Assembly (NCBI GenBank): GCA_031308135.1
Contig: JAHLJT010000631.1
Location: forward strand, 260,316,355-260,380,354
From: Acheta domesticus
Lineage: Eukaryota > Arthropoda > Insecta > Orthoptera > Gryllidae
Direction: 5' to 3'
DNA length: 64,000 bases
Shown: positions 10,986-22,207 of the stretch, piece by piece
How positions within the stretch are numbered: the stretch's first letter is position 1
How the letters are laid out: every line of letters begins with the position of its first letter
Notes under the pieces: generated by a model
The model's input: the letters and a program-made list of their open reading frames with translations, nothing else
Databases searched by the model: none
Told to the model about the DNA's origin: nothing
Made by a program: the position numbers and the translations under genes

Positions 10986-11548
10986 GAAGCAATTGGTCAA
11001 TCAAAGCTCTTCGCTAATTGATTGATTAGTAATTCCGTTAGCTGCAAAGGTCATTAGTGTCATAAGTGTAGTGCATGTTCTCCCTCGTGAGGCGGCGGTT
11101 ATCTTCCCCCGCCGGATGGTGAGATCCGGCGCCGACCTACTGTCGACTAGTGAGGTTTTCCCCAATCAGATATCTCGTATTAGCGGGGCACCTCCCCAGC
11201 CTGGACATGCTCTAAGTTACCGACCGGTCTCCCGACATGTGTGGTAATGCGAAGCATGTAAGTGTATATGTAAGGGGCGTGGATATGATAAGGAAGGGGA
11301 AGGAAAGATCGCGCGCAGTCTGTGGCCCGTTTATGAGGGTACTGCTCCGGCATTCGCCTGCTATTGATCGGAGAAACTACGGAAAACTACCGGTCAGAGC
11401 TACAATTCTCCTCCGGACAGCAGCTGAATTCAACCTAGGTGAAGGTAGTATCGAAAATCTTGCCACAGTGGGGACTCGAACCATCCGTTCAGAGACAGCT
11501 GCAGTGACATCAGTTGATGGCCTGAACTACCCCTTCCATAAGGTGACA
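10986..11548 (-). mobile_element. SINE-like family B repeat, minus copy of an inverted pair
   Basis: Read on the minus strand it starts with a tRNA-like head containing an intact B box, GGTTCGAGTCCC (plus-strand 11471-11482), preceded by an A-box-like region near 11508-11525. This supports a tRNA-derived origin for family B. Its head end stops about 20 bases before the splice acceptor of the GC-rich exon at 11570. Confidence 0.8.
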
Positions 11549-11569
11549 GGCGTGTGCATTGGCTTGCAG

Positions 11570-12810
11570 GGAAGGGCACGCGGTGCAGCCGGCGGCGGCG
11601 CCCGAGGACAACGCGCTGCGCGTGGGGTGGCCGGCGGCGGGGGCGGGGGCGGCGGGGGCGCTGGGGGCGGCGCACGCGCACGCGCACCCCGGAGCCGGCC
11701 CGGAGTTCAACGTGCACCTGCACGCGCCCGCCGCCGCACCCGACCTGCACGCCCAGCCCGCGCTCCCGCACTGGGACCACGCCTCCGCGGCCCTCGCCGC
11801 CGCCCCGCCCCCGCCGCCCCCGCCACCGCCCGCGCTCACCGCCGCCCTCCCGGCCGCCCTGGCCGTCGCCCCGCCGCCGCCCCCCGCCGCCGTCGCCGTC
11901 GCCGACGCGCCCGGCCTGCTCCCGCTGCCCCGCGCCTTCCACAACCCGCACACCTTCCACTCGGTCGTCAATTACGGCCACATCAACCTGCACCACGGCG
12001 ACCACTACGAGCCGCACAACAACGGCAAGGCGCCCGACGCGGACGCCGCCCCCATCAAGCAAGGTGCGCATGCGCTCCGCTCAGGGTGCCGAGCAGCCAG
12101 TGGCGGAAGCACCGCCGGCCCGCCAGGCGCAATGGCCTGGGGCCCTCGGACACAAGGCGCCTCCTCTCCCTGTTCATTAACCGAATTCATTTCTCCATGC
12201 ATCAGAAATAACTTATTGCGTTAAATTTGGATTAGAGGTAAATACAGTGCACACGAAAAAGCTCTCCGCAACGAGCCGAATAAGGGCCTCCTATTAGAAA
12301 TTGCATTTGTGCTGGTAGCAACCAAATCACTTGGGAATAATTGAAGAGAACAGCACTTGCAGCATCTGATATGATTGTGGTGAGTACACAATTAAGGTTT
12401 TCAAGCTGGAGCTCGAGCTACCAACATAATTTCTGCTGCAAGCACTCTAACCAGCAAAGTGCCACTGCGGAGAGGCTTTTATTCATTTCTTTTGAATGAA
12501 AAAAAAAAAAAATCGGGGCCCCGCTTAAGTCGGGACCTGGGTCAAGCTGACCACCCGGGCTCCCTTCTGGACGTCCCTGGGCCGCCCTGCCAACTGCGTT
12601 GTGTTCGCAGCGCTGCCGCCCGGGCTGCGCGCGCTGAAGGCGCTGGACGCGCTGGCCGGCCCCGCGCGGGAGGCGCCTGCCAAGCCCGCCCCCGCCCCCA
12701 CCGCCGCCCCCGCCGACGCCCCGGGACGCGACGTGGAGCCGCTGGACGAGGCGGCGCCGGCCTTCCCCGGCGACGCGGACGACGCCGACGCCACGGAGCC
12801 GCCCAAGTGA
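11570..12810 (+). CDS. Unrecognised Ala/Pro/His-rich protein, two 3' exons (partial gene)
   Basis: Two extremely GC-rich exons, 11570-12063 and 12611-12810, separated by a 547-base intron. The first begins after an acceptor 'ggcttgcag' in phase 2 and ends at a donor G|GTGCGC in phase 1. The second starts after 'gtgttcgcag' and continues the same frame to a TGA at 12808. The joined product (about 231 codons here) has Ala/Pro-rich low-complexity blocks, a run of nine prolines, then a more complex segment rich in His and Asn ('HSVVNYGHINLHHGDHYEP'), and an acidic C-terminus ending 'DATEPPK'. I recognise no family. It may be a secreted or structural protein, but the 5' exons and any signal peptide are not identified. 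High GC leaves other frames open, so frame choice rests on the in-frame splice and on the non-repetitive His/Asn segment. Upstream lies a SINE almost touching the acceptor. Confidence 0.55.
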
Positions 12811-13024
12811 CTGCCTGGCGACAGGAAGAGCAGACAAAGTATGGTTATTCAAGTTTAAATATAGTGGCATGCCAAGGTCACTGGCTACAAGAGAGGTCAT
12901 TCATTCGGGAGCTCCAATAACAAAAATTAAAGTCGAAACGAAGCGTTCCATGGGATGACAGTGTCCCCCTCTCCCTTCAGCTCGTGACCTTTAAGTGCCA
13001 CTATTTTTTTTATCCCCACCGCTC
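12811..13024. other. Short 3' flank of the unknown gene
   Basis: AT-richer sequence after the stop. An ATTAAA hexamer near 12926 could serve as a variant poly(A) signal; otherwise nothing seen. Confidence 0.3.
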
Positions 13025-13720
13025 ACATAATAGAGAGAAAGTTACATAATGCAGCGCGATAAAATGGCAAATTTTCGACAGAAAAACTCAGTACAGAGCC
13101 CTGGTGACGAAGACGTGGATAGGTTCAATTGCTGAATTTAGAAAAAAAAATCCTCTAACACATAATGTAGCCAGAATCCATATTTTGTGGGTTCTTGATA
13201 GCGATCGATAAAATCGATTGATCGCGAAACGTCTGTCCTTCCGTCTGTGTGACTGTCCGTGAACAACGTTAGCGGCTAAACCGTTCAGACGATATTCTCG
13301 AAAATTGAAATTCCTCTGGCTGGCTGGTGTCGCGGCCTCTTGAATTTCAAAACGCAATTTTAATTTTGGGGGTTTCTTTACATAAGGCCCATGGGACATT
13401 TTCCAAATTTTCAAAAAAATGGCTCCAACGTTTTTGATTAGTCTTTGTTATTTGATAGTGTGAAGAACGTTTAAAAGAATGGTGCAGGTCTCACGTTTCT
13501 TGAAAACCCTAATTTTTCGAAAATTACAAAAGTTCAAAATTTTTTCGGCCTCTTCCAACAACTAAAATATTATAGATAGGGATTTTTTGCCTTAATGAAA
13601 TATGATCCTTAAAGATAGAGTTTGAAATAAGGTCATGTACATTTTTTTCGAAAATTTGAGTTTTATAAAAAATTATTACTGAGATATGTTAATTCGGAGA
13701 GAAATTATTATTGCCATTTT
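13025..13720 (+). mobile_element. Family X repeat
   Basis: Starts with 'atagagagaaagttacataatgc', then 'ttttcgacagaaaaact', 'gccctggtgacg', 'tcctctaacacataatgtag', the 'cgtctgtccttccgtctgt' tract and 'gctaaaccgttcagacgat'. Its 3' terminal block is missing or unrecognisable. Confidence 0.75.
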
Positions 13721-14434
13721 AGCGCTGGGCTTTCTTTGATGCATTTATGAATTTATATAATCTGGTTATAAAAAGTAAATAAATATTGCCTTATTGTAGA
13801 TATTAAGCCTTTACTAAAATGGAATTTTCTTTTTCAGCCATCAATGTCTAGAGGTGCAAAAACAGAAGACTTTGCAGTGGTTTTATTGAAACGCAAACTA
13901 TAACAGAAACTGCTCTTGACGAATGTCATGGAAATGAAATATTAGTAATATTTTTGTGATAACTTCGTTCCTCAGGTGGTTTTGATATAGCACATGATAT
14001 TGTTAATTTATTTACTTATTTATTTAAAGAATAAAATGTTTTATACTGCTAGAACATTTGTTTATTTTATTTGTATTGGAAGCTAAAGTACCAGTTCTTC
14101 GAATGGGTGTTTATTTTATACTCCTGAACGCATTCTATGAAGGTTTTCTAACTGGGAAAACACAGTTTGAATGATAATCGACAAAAATGGCGTGCAATCC
14201 AGAGAAACTTGAGCACTGAAATGCCAGCGTCAGAACAAAGTTGCAATAATAATATTGGAATTTACATTTTACTCTACGTATGATATACAGTAATGTTCAT
14301 GACGCTAATATTTATAAGCTGAATGCACTTCAGAAAAAGAAAAACCTAATGTCGATTAAATATGATTGCATTGTATATACAATATATATTATATAATATA
14401 TACACAAAACCTGCTGTATTTCATGACCATTTTC
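13721..14434. other. AT-rich stretch, no gene seen
   Basis: No coding content or clear repeat boundaries. Simple AT-rich DNA with a (TATA) patch near 14380. Confidence 0.5.
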
Positions 14435-14656
14435 TGTAGACAATTCCATTGCGGGTTCTTTGTTCATTCAGGAACATGCAGGCATGCTGTCCTGTGTGGC
14501 TTGTTTCTCATGATGTGAACCTTCATATTTTCTATGTAACTTCCCACGCATAGTAAGCCCTGAAGATGGAGCTATAATAAACTCCGAAACGTCGGCAAAC
14601 TAATATACGTTATTTTTTGGAGCAACACCCGTGAACCCGCAATGGAATTGTCTATA
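14435..14656. mobile_element. Short element with about 22-bp terminal inverted repeats
   Basis: Left end 'TAGACAATTCCATTGCGGG' (14437 onward) is matched by its reverse complement at 14633-14655. The interior includes 'cctgaagatggagc...ctccgaaacgtcgg' (14560-14594), a short stem motif common in arthropod non-LTR and Penelope-type retroelement tails. Confidence 0.65.
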
Positions 14657-14784
14657 TACAAAAAGTATTAAAGCACACTAAGCTTCGGCTAAGCCGAAAA
14701 AAATGCTTTCATTTTTGCTCAAGTGATTCATGTGAAAAGATTTTTGTCGTGATTATGGCCGCACTTTGATAGATGCATGGGGCA

Positions 14785-15062
14785 TTCCATTTCGGAAATT
14801 ATAAGGGAATTCAAAATTTCGAGATCCACAGTATCAAGAGGGTGCCGAGAATATCTGCTTGCAGGCATAATCTCTCACCACGGTCAACCCAGTGGCCGAC
14901 GACCTTCATCGACTGACTGAGAGCAGCGGCGTTTGCATAGTTGTCAGTGTTGACAGTCAAGCGAGAAATAGTCGCCGAAATCAATGTGGGACGTACGACA
15001 AACGTATCCATTAGAACAGTGCGGCGAATTTTGGATTTACATCGTGGCCTGTGTAGCCACAA
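14785..15062 (+). pseudogene. Tc1-like transposase remnant (N-terminal DNA-binding part)
   Basis: Across two frames, pieces of the N-terminal helix-turn-helix region of Tc1-like transposases can be read: a 'SR...REYLLAGIISHHGQPSGR' segment, then after a stop and frame change 'REIVAEINVGRTTNVSI' and 'RTVRRILDLHRG'. The DDE catalytic part is not seen. This is a decayed fragment with no intact frame. Confidence 0.6.
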
Positions 15063-15119
15063 AATTGTTGGTTTTTTGGTGACATGTTGTTGGCGTTTAA
15101 AATTAAATGATCACAGGTG

Positions 15120-15205
15120 TTGTCATTGCCAACAATGCTATTTATTTCAAGAGCAGCTTTCGATGGCTTAGCCAGCATCATCAGTTTCTGCTGTCTGGAA
15201 GCCAC
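15120..15205 (-). other. Retroelement tail with a hammerhead-core-like motif
   Basis: On the minus strand the sequence reads CTGATGA, a short hairpin TGGCT-A-AGCCA, then GAAA. This order resembles the conserved core of a hammerhead ribozyme and the ends of Penelope-like elements, which are known to carry such ribozymes. I could not find a clean cleavage-site strand, so it may be non-functional or coincidental. Confidence 0.35.
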
Positions 15206-15974
15206 AAAACGACTACTCGTTGTGAGTAATCGAACCTGAGTAGTAAAACGACTACTCGACGTCTTTTGCGAACCAGGTCGAATGCGACATAAGGTCTACG
15301 CCACAGAGGGTCTAATACCAAAAGAGGTTTACAATTAGAAGATTCAATTAACAAGGTACAATAGACATAAACAGCGAAGGTCTAATAGATATACAAAGGT
15401 GTAATAACAAAGTTTCTATTCTTCCTATTTAAACGCCTGAAAACTAGAAGTCTATATTTAAACAATGTCAATTAAATTTTCAAAATTTTGGAATGGTATC
15501 AAATTACTATAACTATAAATATCGTGGTGATATCGACTTATACCTTTGTCATTCCAGCTACAAACTGAATATTTTAACACCCGTATTATTTTATGAACAT
15601 TACGTACTTCCTGAATTGAAGGGTATCATTCCTATTGTGGTTTCATTTCAGACAATTATATACTGACATAATAATATGTGAATCACATTTTGTTACGTAT
15701 TTCTGTTACAATTGTCATTATAACAGTCATTGGTGTCCGATAGACCCAAGTTTATTTGACACTTTTGACAATTACACAAAATATTATTAGACTTTTTAAA
15801 AATAAGACCAAATTTTCATTAGACGTGTTTTCATATACCTTGTAACATTAGACATAAAAAATTATACCTTCTGTCATTAATCCTAATACTGTTAAACCTA
15901 ACGACCTCTAACCAGCACACCTACCCACATAACTGGACAGATAATATAAATAAATGCCATTACCTTCTCGCATA
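15206..15974. other. AT-rich stretch with small tandem words, no gene
   Basis: 'aaaacgactactcg' is present twice near 15206 and 15244. The rest is AT-rich with no coding signal. Confidence 0.45.
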
Positions 15975-16070
15975 CTACACATACGTATTAGGGTAGAGAA
16001 AGTTATGTAGTGTTTCAGCGAAAAAAGGCGATTTTTTCAGCAGAATAATTAGTATTGTGGATCCCTAATA
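15975..16070 (+). mobile_element. Family X repeat, 5'-end fragment
   Basis: Contains 'gtagagaaagttatgtagtg' and 'ttcagcagaataatt', matching the first 80 or so bases of other family X copies, then diverges. Confidence 0.55.
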
Positions 16071-16564
16071 CCTTAATTTTCTTGATTTTTCTCTTCTTAG
16101 TAAAGAGGAGAGCACTGTGGATTAGTGTTGTGCAAAAAGACCACTGGCATGCTAAAACATACAGCAAGTTATGCTCGGTTCAATTTCAAGAAGAGGATTT
16201 TGATAGAACTTCTTTGTGATACGCACTTTTGTGGAAACTCGCAGTTCCAACAATTTTAGAAGCTATTCTACCACACCAAAGAGAAATAAATTATGCAGGA
16301 ATAATTATTCACGGAAGATATCTTCAAAAGGGTAAATAACAAAGAAACCTGAAGGTTTGCACAATGCTGACATCAATTGCATCATTGGCCCATTTTCAAA
16401 CTCCCAAATTTAGAACCTGCTCTTTTGACTTCAGGTGAGAGTTCTTAATGTTTATGTAAGGATATGAACAGTAAGACAATGTGCAATAAAGTGAAATAAA
16501 GCAGTAACAGTACAGTAAGACAATGTGCTTTCTACTTTCCCGTATACGTACTATACACTGAGTG

Positions 16565-18136
16565 ATATACGTAGTATAGGGAAAGTTATGTAATGCTGCG
16601 CGAATAAATGGCCTATTTTCGGCGGAAAAAAATTAATTGCTGGGCCGTGAAAACGAATAAGTGGATAAAACCAGTTACTAAATTAAGGAAAAAAATCCCC
16701 TAACACGTGGTGTAGCCAGAAACCCTGTTTTCTAGGTCCTTGATACCGAAAACCCAATTGAAAGGAAAACGTCCGTCTGTCCGTCCGTCCGTCCGTCCGT
16801 CCGTCCGTCCGTCTGTCCGTCTGAGAACACTGCTAGCGCCTAAACCAAACGTACGATTTCTTACAAAATGGATATTCCCCGGTCGATCTAATTCTAGTCG
16901 AAGCTTTGAGATTTTAAAAAAGATTCTTCAAAATCTGGGGGTACTTTATATGAGCCCCCCGGGGATTTTCAAAATTTTCTCAAAAACGGCTCCAAATTTT
17001 TTCTTTAAATTTCTTGTATGAACAGAGTAAAATACACTTTTTAACATGGCATAGGTCCGATTTTCACGTACAACTCTGAATTTTCGAAAATTGTGAAAGT
17101 TTGAATTTTTTTCAGCGTCTTTCTCCAACTACAAAATTGAAGATAGAGATTTTTTCTTCAAACAAAATTTGTTCTGCGTATTGAGTTTTTTAATAAAGGT
17201 CATGTAAATGTTTTTCAAAGTTTTAGTAGTTTTCGTGCAATATTGCGTGCAATATGTGCAATTTTAAAAAATTACAAAAACAAGATTTTCTCAAAAATGG
17301 CTTTAAATTTTTTCTTTAAACTTTTGGTAGGGATAGTGGTAAATTTACTCTATCAATGACATAAAAGCCATATTGGTCTATCGGTTGGTTTTTTCAAAAA
17401 TTACAAAAATGTAGATTTTTTTACTTGTCTCTCACGTCGTTAATATTTATACTATCTGCGATTTTTTACATTATTATATTAACGAGTATATATGCTTTAA
17501 ATAATGTCAGGTAAAGTTTCTCGAAAACACTACCGTTTTCTGTGAAAAGTAGCTCAAATTTCGGCATTTTCAGAAATGCTCAAACGCCATTTTCTCATAT
17601 ATGGCTGCAATTTTTTTCTTGAAATTTTTGTAACGGATAGTGATAATTACACTCTTTACTATAGCGTAAAGTTTATTTTGAGTTATTTTTTTGTTTTTTC
17701 AAAAATTATATAAATGTAAATTTTTTGAAAGATCTTTAATATGCACATTATCCGCAATTTGTAAAGATTATTATATTTGTGAGTGTAAGTGCTTCAAATA
17801 ATTTCAAATAAAGTATTTTGAAAACTCAAAAATTTTCTGTGAAAATGAGCTTCAAATTTCGCACTTTTAGTAGCGCTAAAACGCCATTTTCTCTTGAATG
17901 GCACATCTTTTTTTAAAAGAAAATTGCCATTTATGACTAGGGTTTATTGTTCTTTAATATTCTAAAATTAATATTTTCGTTCTACCAATAGGAAACCGAA
18001 AAATTAATGTACTTTTGGCGGTGATAGATGACAGCTGGCAAGAAAGAGTTTGTGGTAATTCCGAATAGCTAGCGAAGGCCCGAGGAAATAGAAAAATAGT
18101 ACGGGAAAGTCTGTGCCATTCTGTAGCACCACTAGT
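16565..18136 (+). mobile_element. Family X repeat, longest copy, with internal about 305-bp tandem units
   Basis: Starts at 'tagtatagggaaagttatg' and ends at 'gtagcaccactag'. It carries a pure (CCGT)n run at 16775-16812. Downstream, segments beginning 'tttctcaaaaacggct' recur near 16978, 17284, 17591 and 17889, a spacing of roughly 300-308 bases, so the body holds three or more diverged tandem units. No long ORF. This copy gives the best view of both ends of the family. Confidence 0.8.
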
Positions 18137-18564
18137 TATTTATTTGCACACCTTTTGTGCAAAATCTCAAAGGCAGATGAAGCACATTTAGGGATGTAGT
18201 AATCGTTTTAAGTCTGAGGTTATTTTGGTTTTCACACAGTGAAAATACTTTACAGTGACCTCACAATTTGTAACGAAGCTCTCAGTTTTAGTTATTATAC
18301 AGCACGTAATCTGCCCATAAAGCATAGTTAGAATTCGATGACCAACAAGCCAATATTATAGAACAGTGCGAAGATTACTAAATTTCATTGAAAATGGATG
18401 CTACCCATTTATTATTGTGCTTGACAGACGTGTTTTGGACGCACCAATATGGCGGAGTGGCTTCACTTACGGAAAATGGCAGAGGTTGGTAATGTCACCT
18501 CCTTATATTCATAGAGTCACATTCATTCAGCTCCTTATATTTATATCCTTTAAGTCATGTTTCA

Positions 18565-18670
18565 GTTTTTCCTTTAGGGAACCGAAATATTGAAAAAAAT
18601 ATAAAAAATTGTCTTTTAGGCGCCAATAAATGACAGGCGCGAAGAGGTTGGGTCAAAACTGAAAAATATA
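18565..18670 (+). mobile_element. Family X repeat, diverged 3' fragment
   Basis: 'gggaaccgaaatattg', 'ttttaggcgccaataaatga' and 'caggcgcgaagag' correspond to the block just before the family X terminus in the copies at 18000 and 23440. Confidence 0.45.
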
Positions 18671-19039
18671 GTTTAGACTAAAGAGGTAAGAAAACATACA
18701 TTACACAAATGTATTTTTTAAAATATCTCTTATGTACCTGCCTACTATTTACATTATGGGCATTTCCTATAATTCATCGCATTTGTAAGTACAATTGATT
18801 TTTATTAATTGAATAATTACATGCGTTTGGTCAGTTAGGCCCTTGGCCGCAGAAAATGTACTGATTATTACAAACAGAAATGAGTATCTACAAAAAAAGC
18901 TCACGCATCAAGGAAATCTATTTTATGTGTTAAAATCGAATTTGAAAGGATTATTACGGGGGTCGAAGAATTGTTTGGGCAATTTACGTTTTAGTTGGTT
19001 ACGATGGGGATTGTGTTTACCAAGTTCAAAATGAAGTAC
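18671..19039. other. AT-rich stretch, no gene seen
   Basis: A 63-codon ORF at 18843 has no recognisable features. Nothing else noticed. Confidence 0.4.
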
Positions 19040-19861
19040 AGATGGAATTTTATTAATTTTGCCATAGAATTTTGCTGAATTTTGTAGAAAAATGTTTTTA
19101 ATTGGAAGTATACCTTACTCAGACTGAATTTGTATATTTGAAATAAACCAAGGGGCTTCAACAATAGTTTTTAGGCAAGTATTCTGAAAAAAATGTATTT
19201 TATTAATGTTCGTTTTATATGCTGATCCCCAATTGGACACGCATATGATATTATAGGCCGAATCATTGTGTTATAAACGTGTAATTTAGTCAGTATACTT
19301 AATGAAGAAGAGTATTTAATCCAGTGGCGTAGGCTCAATGTTTGCGAGTGATGTGTTACATCCCCTAGTTTTCCATCACTTAAAAATATTCTCAGTAAAG
19401 TATTTTATTTTCTTCTGTTAAGTATCTCCCTCTATTTATCCATTCCCTCCCGTCATTTATGTGCGCGGTCCAATAGGCATTAGTCCCCTCGCTGGATGTG
19501 ACAGAGAAACATCCCTTCAACGACCTCACTTCGTTGGCGAGGTCATTGAACTCACGGCCATGCGCTGTGTGCAAGCTGCGTGGTTTCGGCTGCCGGAATG
19601 TGACGTAGCTTCTCACATCAAAGGCTTCTCATTGGCGTTCATGCATCCCCTCCCAATAACCTTCCATACCCCCTCCTCTGATGCCCTTCTCTCTCGAATA
19701 ATTCGGCAGCACGCCTGGGAATCCCAGAAGTCACGTGCCACTATTGTGGCCCGGACGCGGGGAGCGGGGGGCTGACGGCACGACTGTCTTTCTTCACAAG
19801 TCAAGCAAGTCTGCCAACTATGCTTAAGCATATTTCAACCTGATTCAGTACAACTGGGTAA

Positions 19862-20790
19862 GGCCCGCAACAGACTACACCGAGGAATGCGTTGCGAGAA
19901 ATGTGCGACGAGAAATGTGGAAAGAGGCCGGCGAGGCTGCGTCCACACACTACAAAGAGGTTATTCGATGTCTCCAAATGCCTCTGTGCCACAAGCCGAG
20001 AGTGAAGGCAGCAGTTTTAGCTATGAGATCATCTGAGAGTCCCATTTCTTGTTTTATTAAATGCTCTTATGTAATTTTAACTCGTTAATCCTTGTTTTGT
20101 TACAATAATCGTAAACCATTTGTTCAACGAGTTCGAAAAAAACAGGAAGTTAAGTGACGTATAAGGGAGAAGTTGTACATCAGCAAATTTTCTTGAACTC
20201 CGTAATCTCTACAACGCTCTGGTTTACTATATTTGTTGGTTGAATAATGAATGATCAAATAATTCATAATAAAATTCACAATTAATAATCATTCATTCAT
20301 AAATACCAATTAAGAAAAGTAATAAATTAATTCAATTCTTTCACAATACCCTTTCAAGTTTCTTGCTTGAAATTTTTATTTTTATATTACTCATTATGAG
20401 CGGGTTTCACACAAATAAGAATATCTTCCATACAGTGTTTACTTGTTCATTTCCGTTTTAAGAGAAAATTCAAGAAAACAATTAAAAAACTGGTAGTTTA
20501 TCGCATCTTTTACTGCCAAATGTTATAACCTCACTCAGTTCTATGCACTGTTTGGTGTTTTCCTGTGGCAGAGAACGCCTATGTCGTATAACAAGTGAAG
20601 GAGTAGAAATGTGTCCGAGAAAACTCGCTCGCCGACCGACTCGAGCGAGGAACTCTTTCGCCTCCGTAGAGGCAAACGAGGGAACTCTTTCAAGTGTGTG
20701 GGGATCCATAAGAGCCCCTTGTTTCGATTTTCCACATTTCTCGCCGCACATTTCTGGAAACACATTCCTCGGTGTAGTCTGTTGCGGGCC
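19862..20790. mobile_element. PIF/Harbinger-type element (929 bp) nested in the hAT
   Basis: Terminal inverted repeats start GGCCCGCAACAGACTACACC, match over about 28 bases perfectly and continue imperfectly to about 60. TAA flanks both sides (19859-19861 and 20791-20793), the 3-bp duplication expected for PIF/Harbinger. A 144-codon minus-strand ORF inside (20482-20916) extends beyond the element and is not a recognisable transposase. Confidence 0.8.
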
Positions 20791-21309
20791 TAACTCGATG
20801 TGTGTTAGCATGCCTGACAAAACAAGATCATCATGTAAGGAAATGGTATGACAGACAATCCGTGAACTCGAAACGGTGCGCGCGATGTTATTTCGTTCGT
20901 CATGTGAGTCCTGCATTCTACCGTAAATGCTGTTTACTACTGAATGTGCGTTAAATAGACTACTTTGCCTAGTTGGTGATATGTTAAAGAAAATCGTGAA
21001 TTCGAAATTGTAACGCGAAAGAATAAAACGTGCGTGTGTGTGTGCGTGTGCGACATGGCGAGCTCATCATTTGTGGTAGTGGGTGAGTTATTTGTGGCAG
21101 GGAACAATAGTGAAACATTTCATTGTGTCGTAGACAGGATTCGTGAAATTCCGTGCAGTTCTTTCTCCTATTCCGAAAAACTTAAACTAGATAGTGATAG
21201 ACAACCAAGACAACGCGAATAGGTCTCGAGTTCAAAAATTAGGTATGTACTTTTTTGTGGTTATTTTTTTAGTTTTATTGTTTTGTTTACGTACAGTGAA
21301 ATTATTTTA

Positions 21310-22207
21310 GCGTGGCCGCTCAAGGCCAGAGCTCAGAGCTGCCGGAAGATTCCATTCCTTAAAACTATCGCTTTAGGGGAGAGCGCGTCCCTTCCCAGGA
21401 CGTGTTGACAGCCCTACTCCAGTTCAATAAACATTGACCCTGACTATTCGTCTCCGCAAGGTGACAGTTTTCAGTTGCATTTCTCTAATAGAGTACAGCT
21501 ATTTGTATGAAGTTCTGTACAAGTGATTACTATTTTGTTGTGATCATTGCAATGCGTCCTGTTCAAAGCAACTTTCATTTAGACATCCTTCACAGTCAGA
21601 CGCGTGAAGTCGTTGCAAAAGTATATCAATTTATGAAGAGACGCAAAAGAAGGCATTGAAAATATCAAAACAGTTCTTAAGGCAGTAATTCCTGGTTCGG
21701 GTGTTTCGAAAAGATCTTTTCGCAGAATTAATAAGGAAATTAATTGTATTCAATCAGGAGAATCGTGTTCATTTGCTACTCCTAATTAAGAAAAGAGAAA
21801 GGACGTGGAATCTGCTCTCGACAGTTTCAATGAGTGTGTGTTTCACCACACTATGATTTAATGCACCATATCAAGAAATCGTTATTTTTACAGGAAACGA
21901 CGCGATAGTAAAGACGGTGAAAATTATACTACTTATGATTGTGAGGAAACGGGTATCAGTGACAGTGGAAAATATATGGATGATAACAGAGCCAGGCCAT
22001 CTCGTGAATTTGGTGTTTCTCCATTAACCGAGCAAAGACACTACAGCAAATTGATTTCGAAGGCTGTTCGCTAGCTTGTGCTAAAGCAAAGGTAGGCTAA
22101 TGTTTTTGGTTTTGACAGATGAACCAGGCGCGAGCGAGCGCCGCCTTCTGGCTCTCTCCCCATCACTTTCAGCTTCCCCCTCTACTCGCGAATCTCAGCG
22201 GCCACCC
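21310..22207 (+). mobile_element. Tc1/mariner-superfamily element (898 bp) with decayed transposase, nested in the hAT
   Basis: Inverted termini GCGTGGCCGCT and GGGTGGCCGCT are each flanked by TA (21308-21309 and 22208-22209), as in IS630-Tc1-mariner elements. Between about 21575 and 22060 the plus strand encodes broken pieces such as 'LHSQTREVVAKVYQFMKR' and 'SGVSKRSFRRINKEI', resembling the N-terminal DNA-binding part of insect DDE endonucleases, with stops and frameshifts. A degenerate gene for mobility of the element itself. Confidence 0.75.

Noticed and set aside
11237..12211. 324-codon plus-strand ORF and 213-codon minus-strand ORF over the GC-rich exon
   Set aside because: They span SINE sequence and give Arg/Gly/Pro-rich shadows; only the frame used in the 11570-12810 call splices in frame and has non-repetitive content.
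16775..16812. CRISPR-like or satellite array
   Set aside because: Simple four-base repeat without spacers, inside a mobile repeat.
20482..20916. 144-codon minus-strand ORF
   Set aside because: Crosses the right end of a Harbinger-type element and resembles nothing; it is chance coding within repeat DNA.
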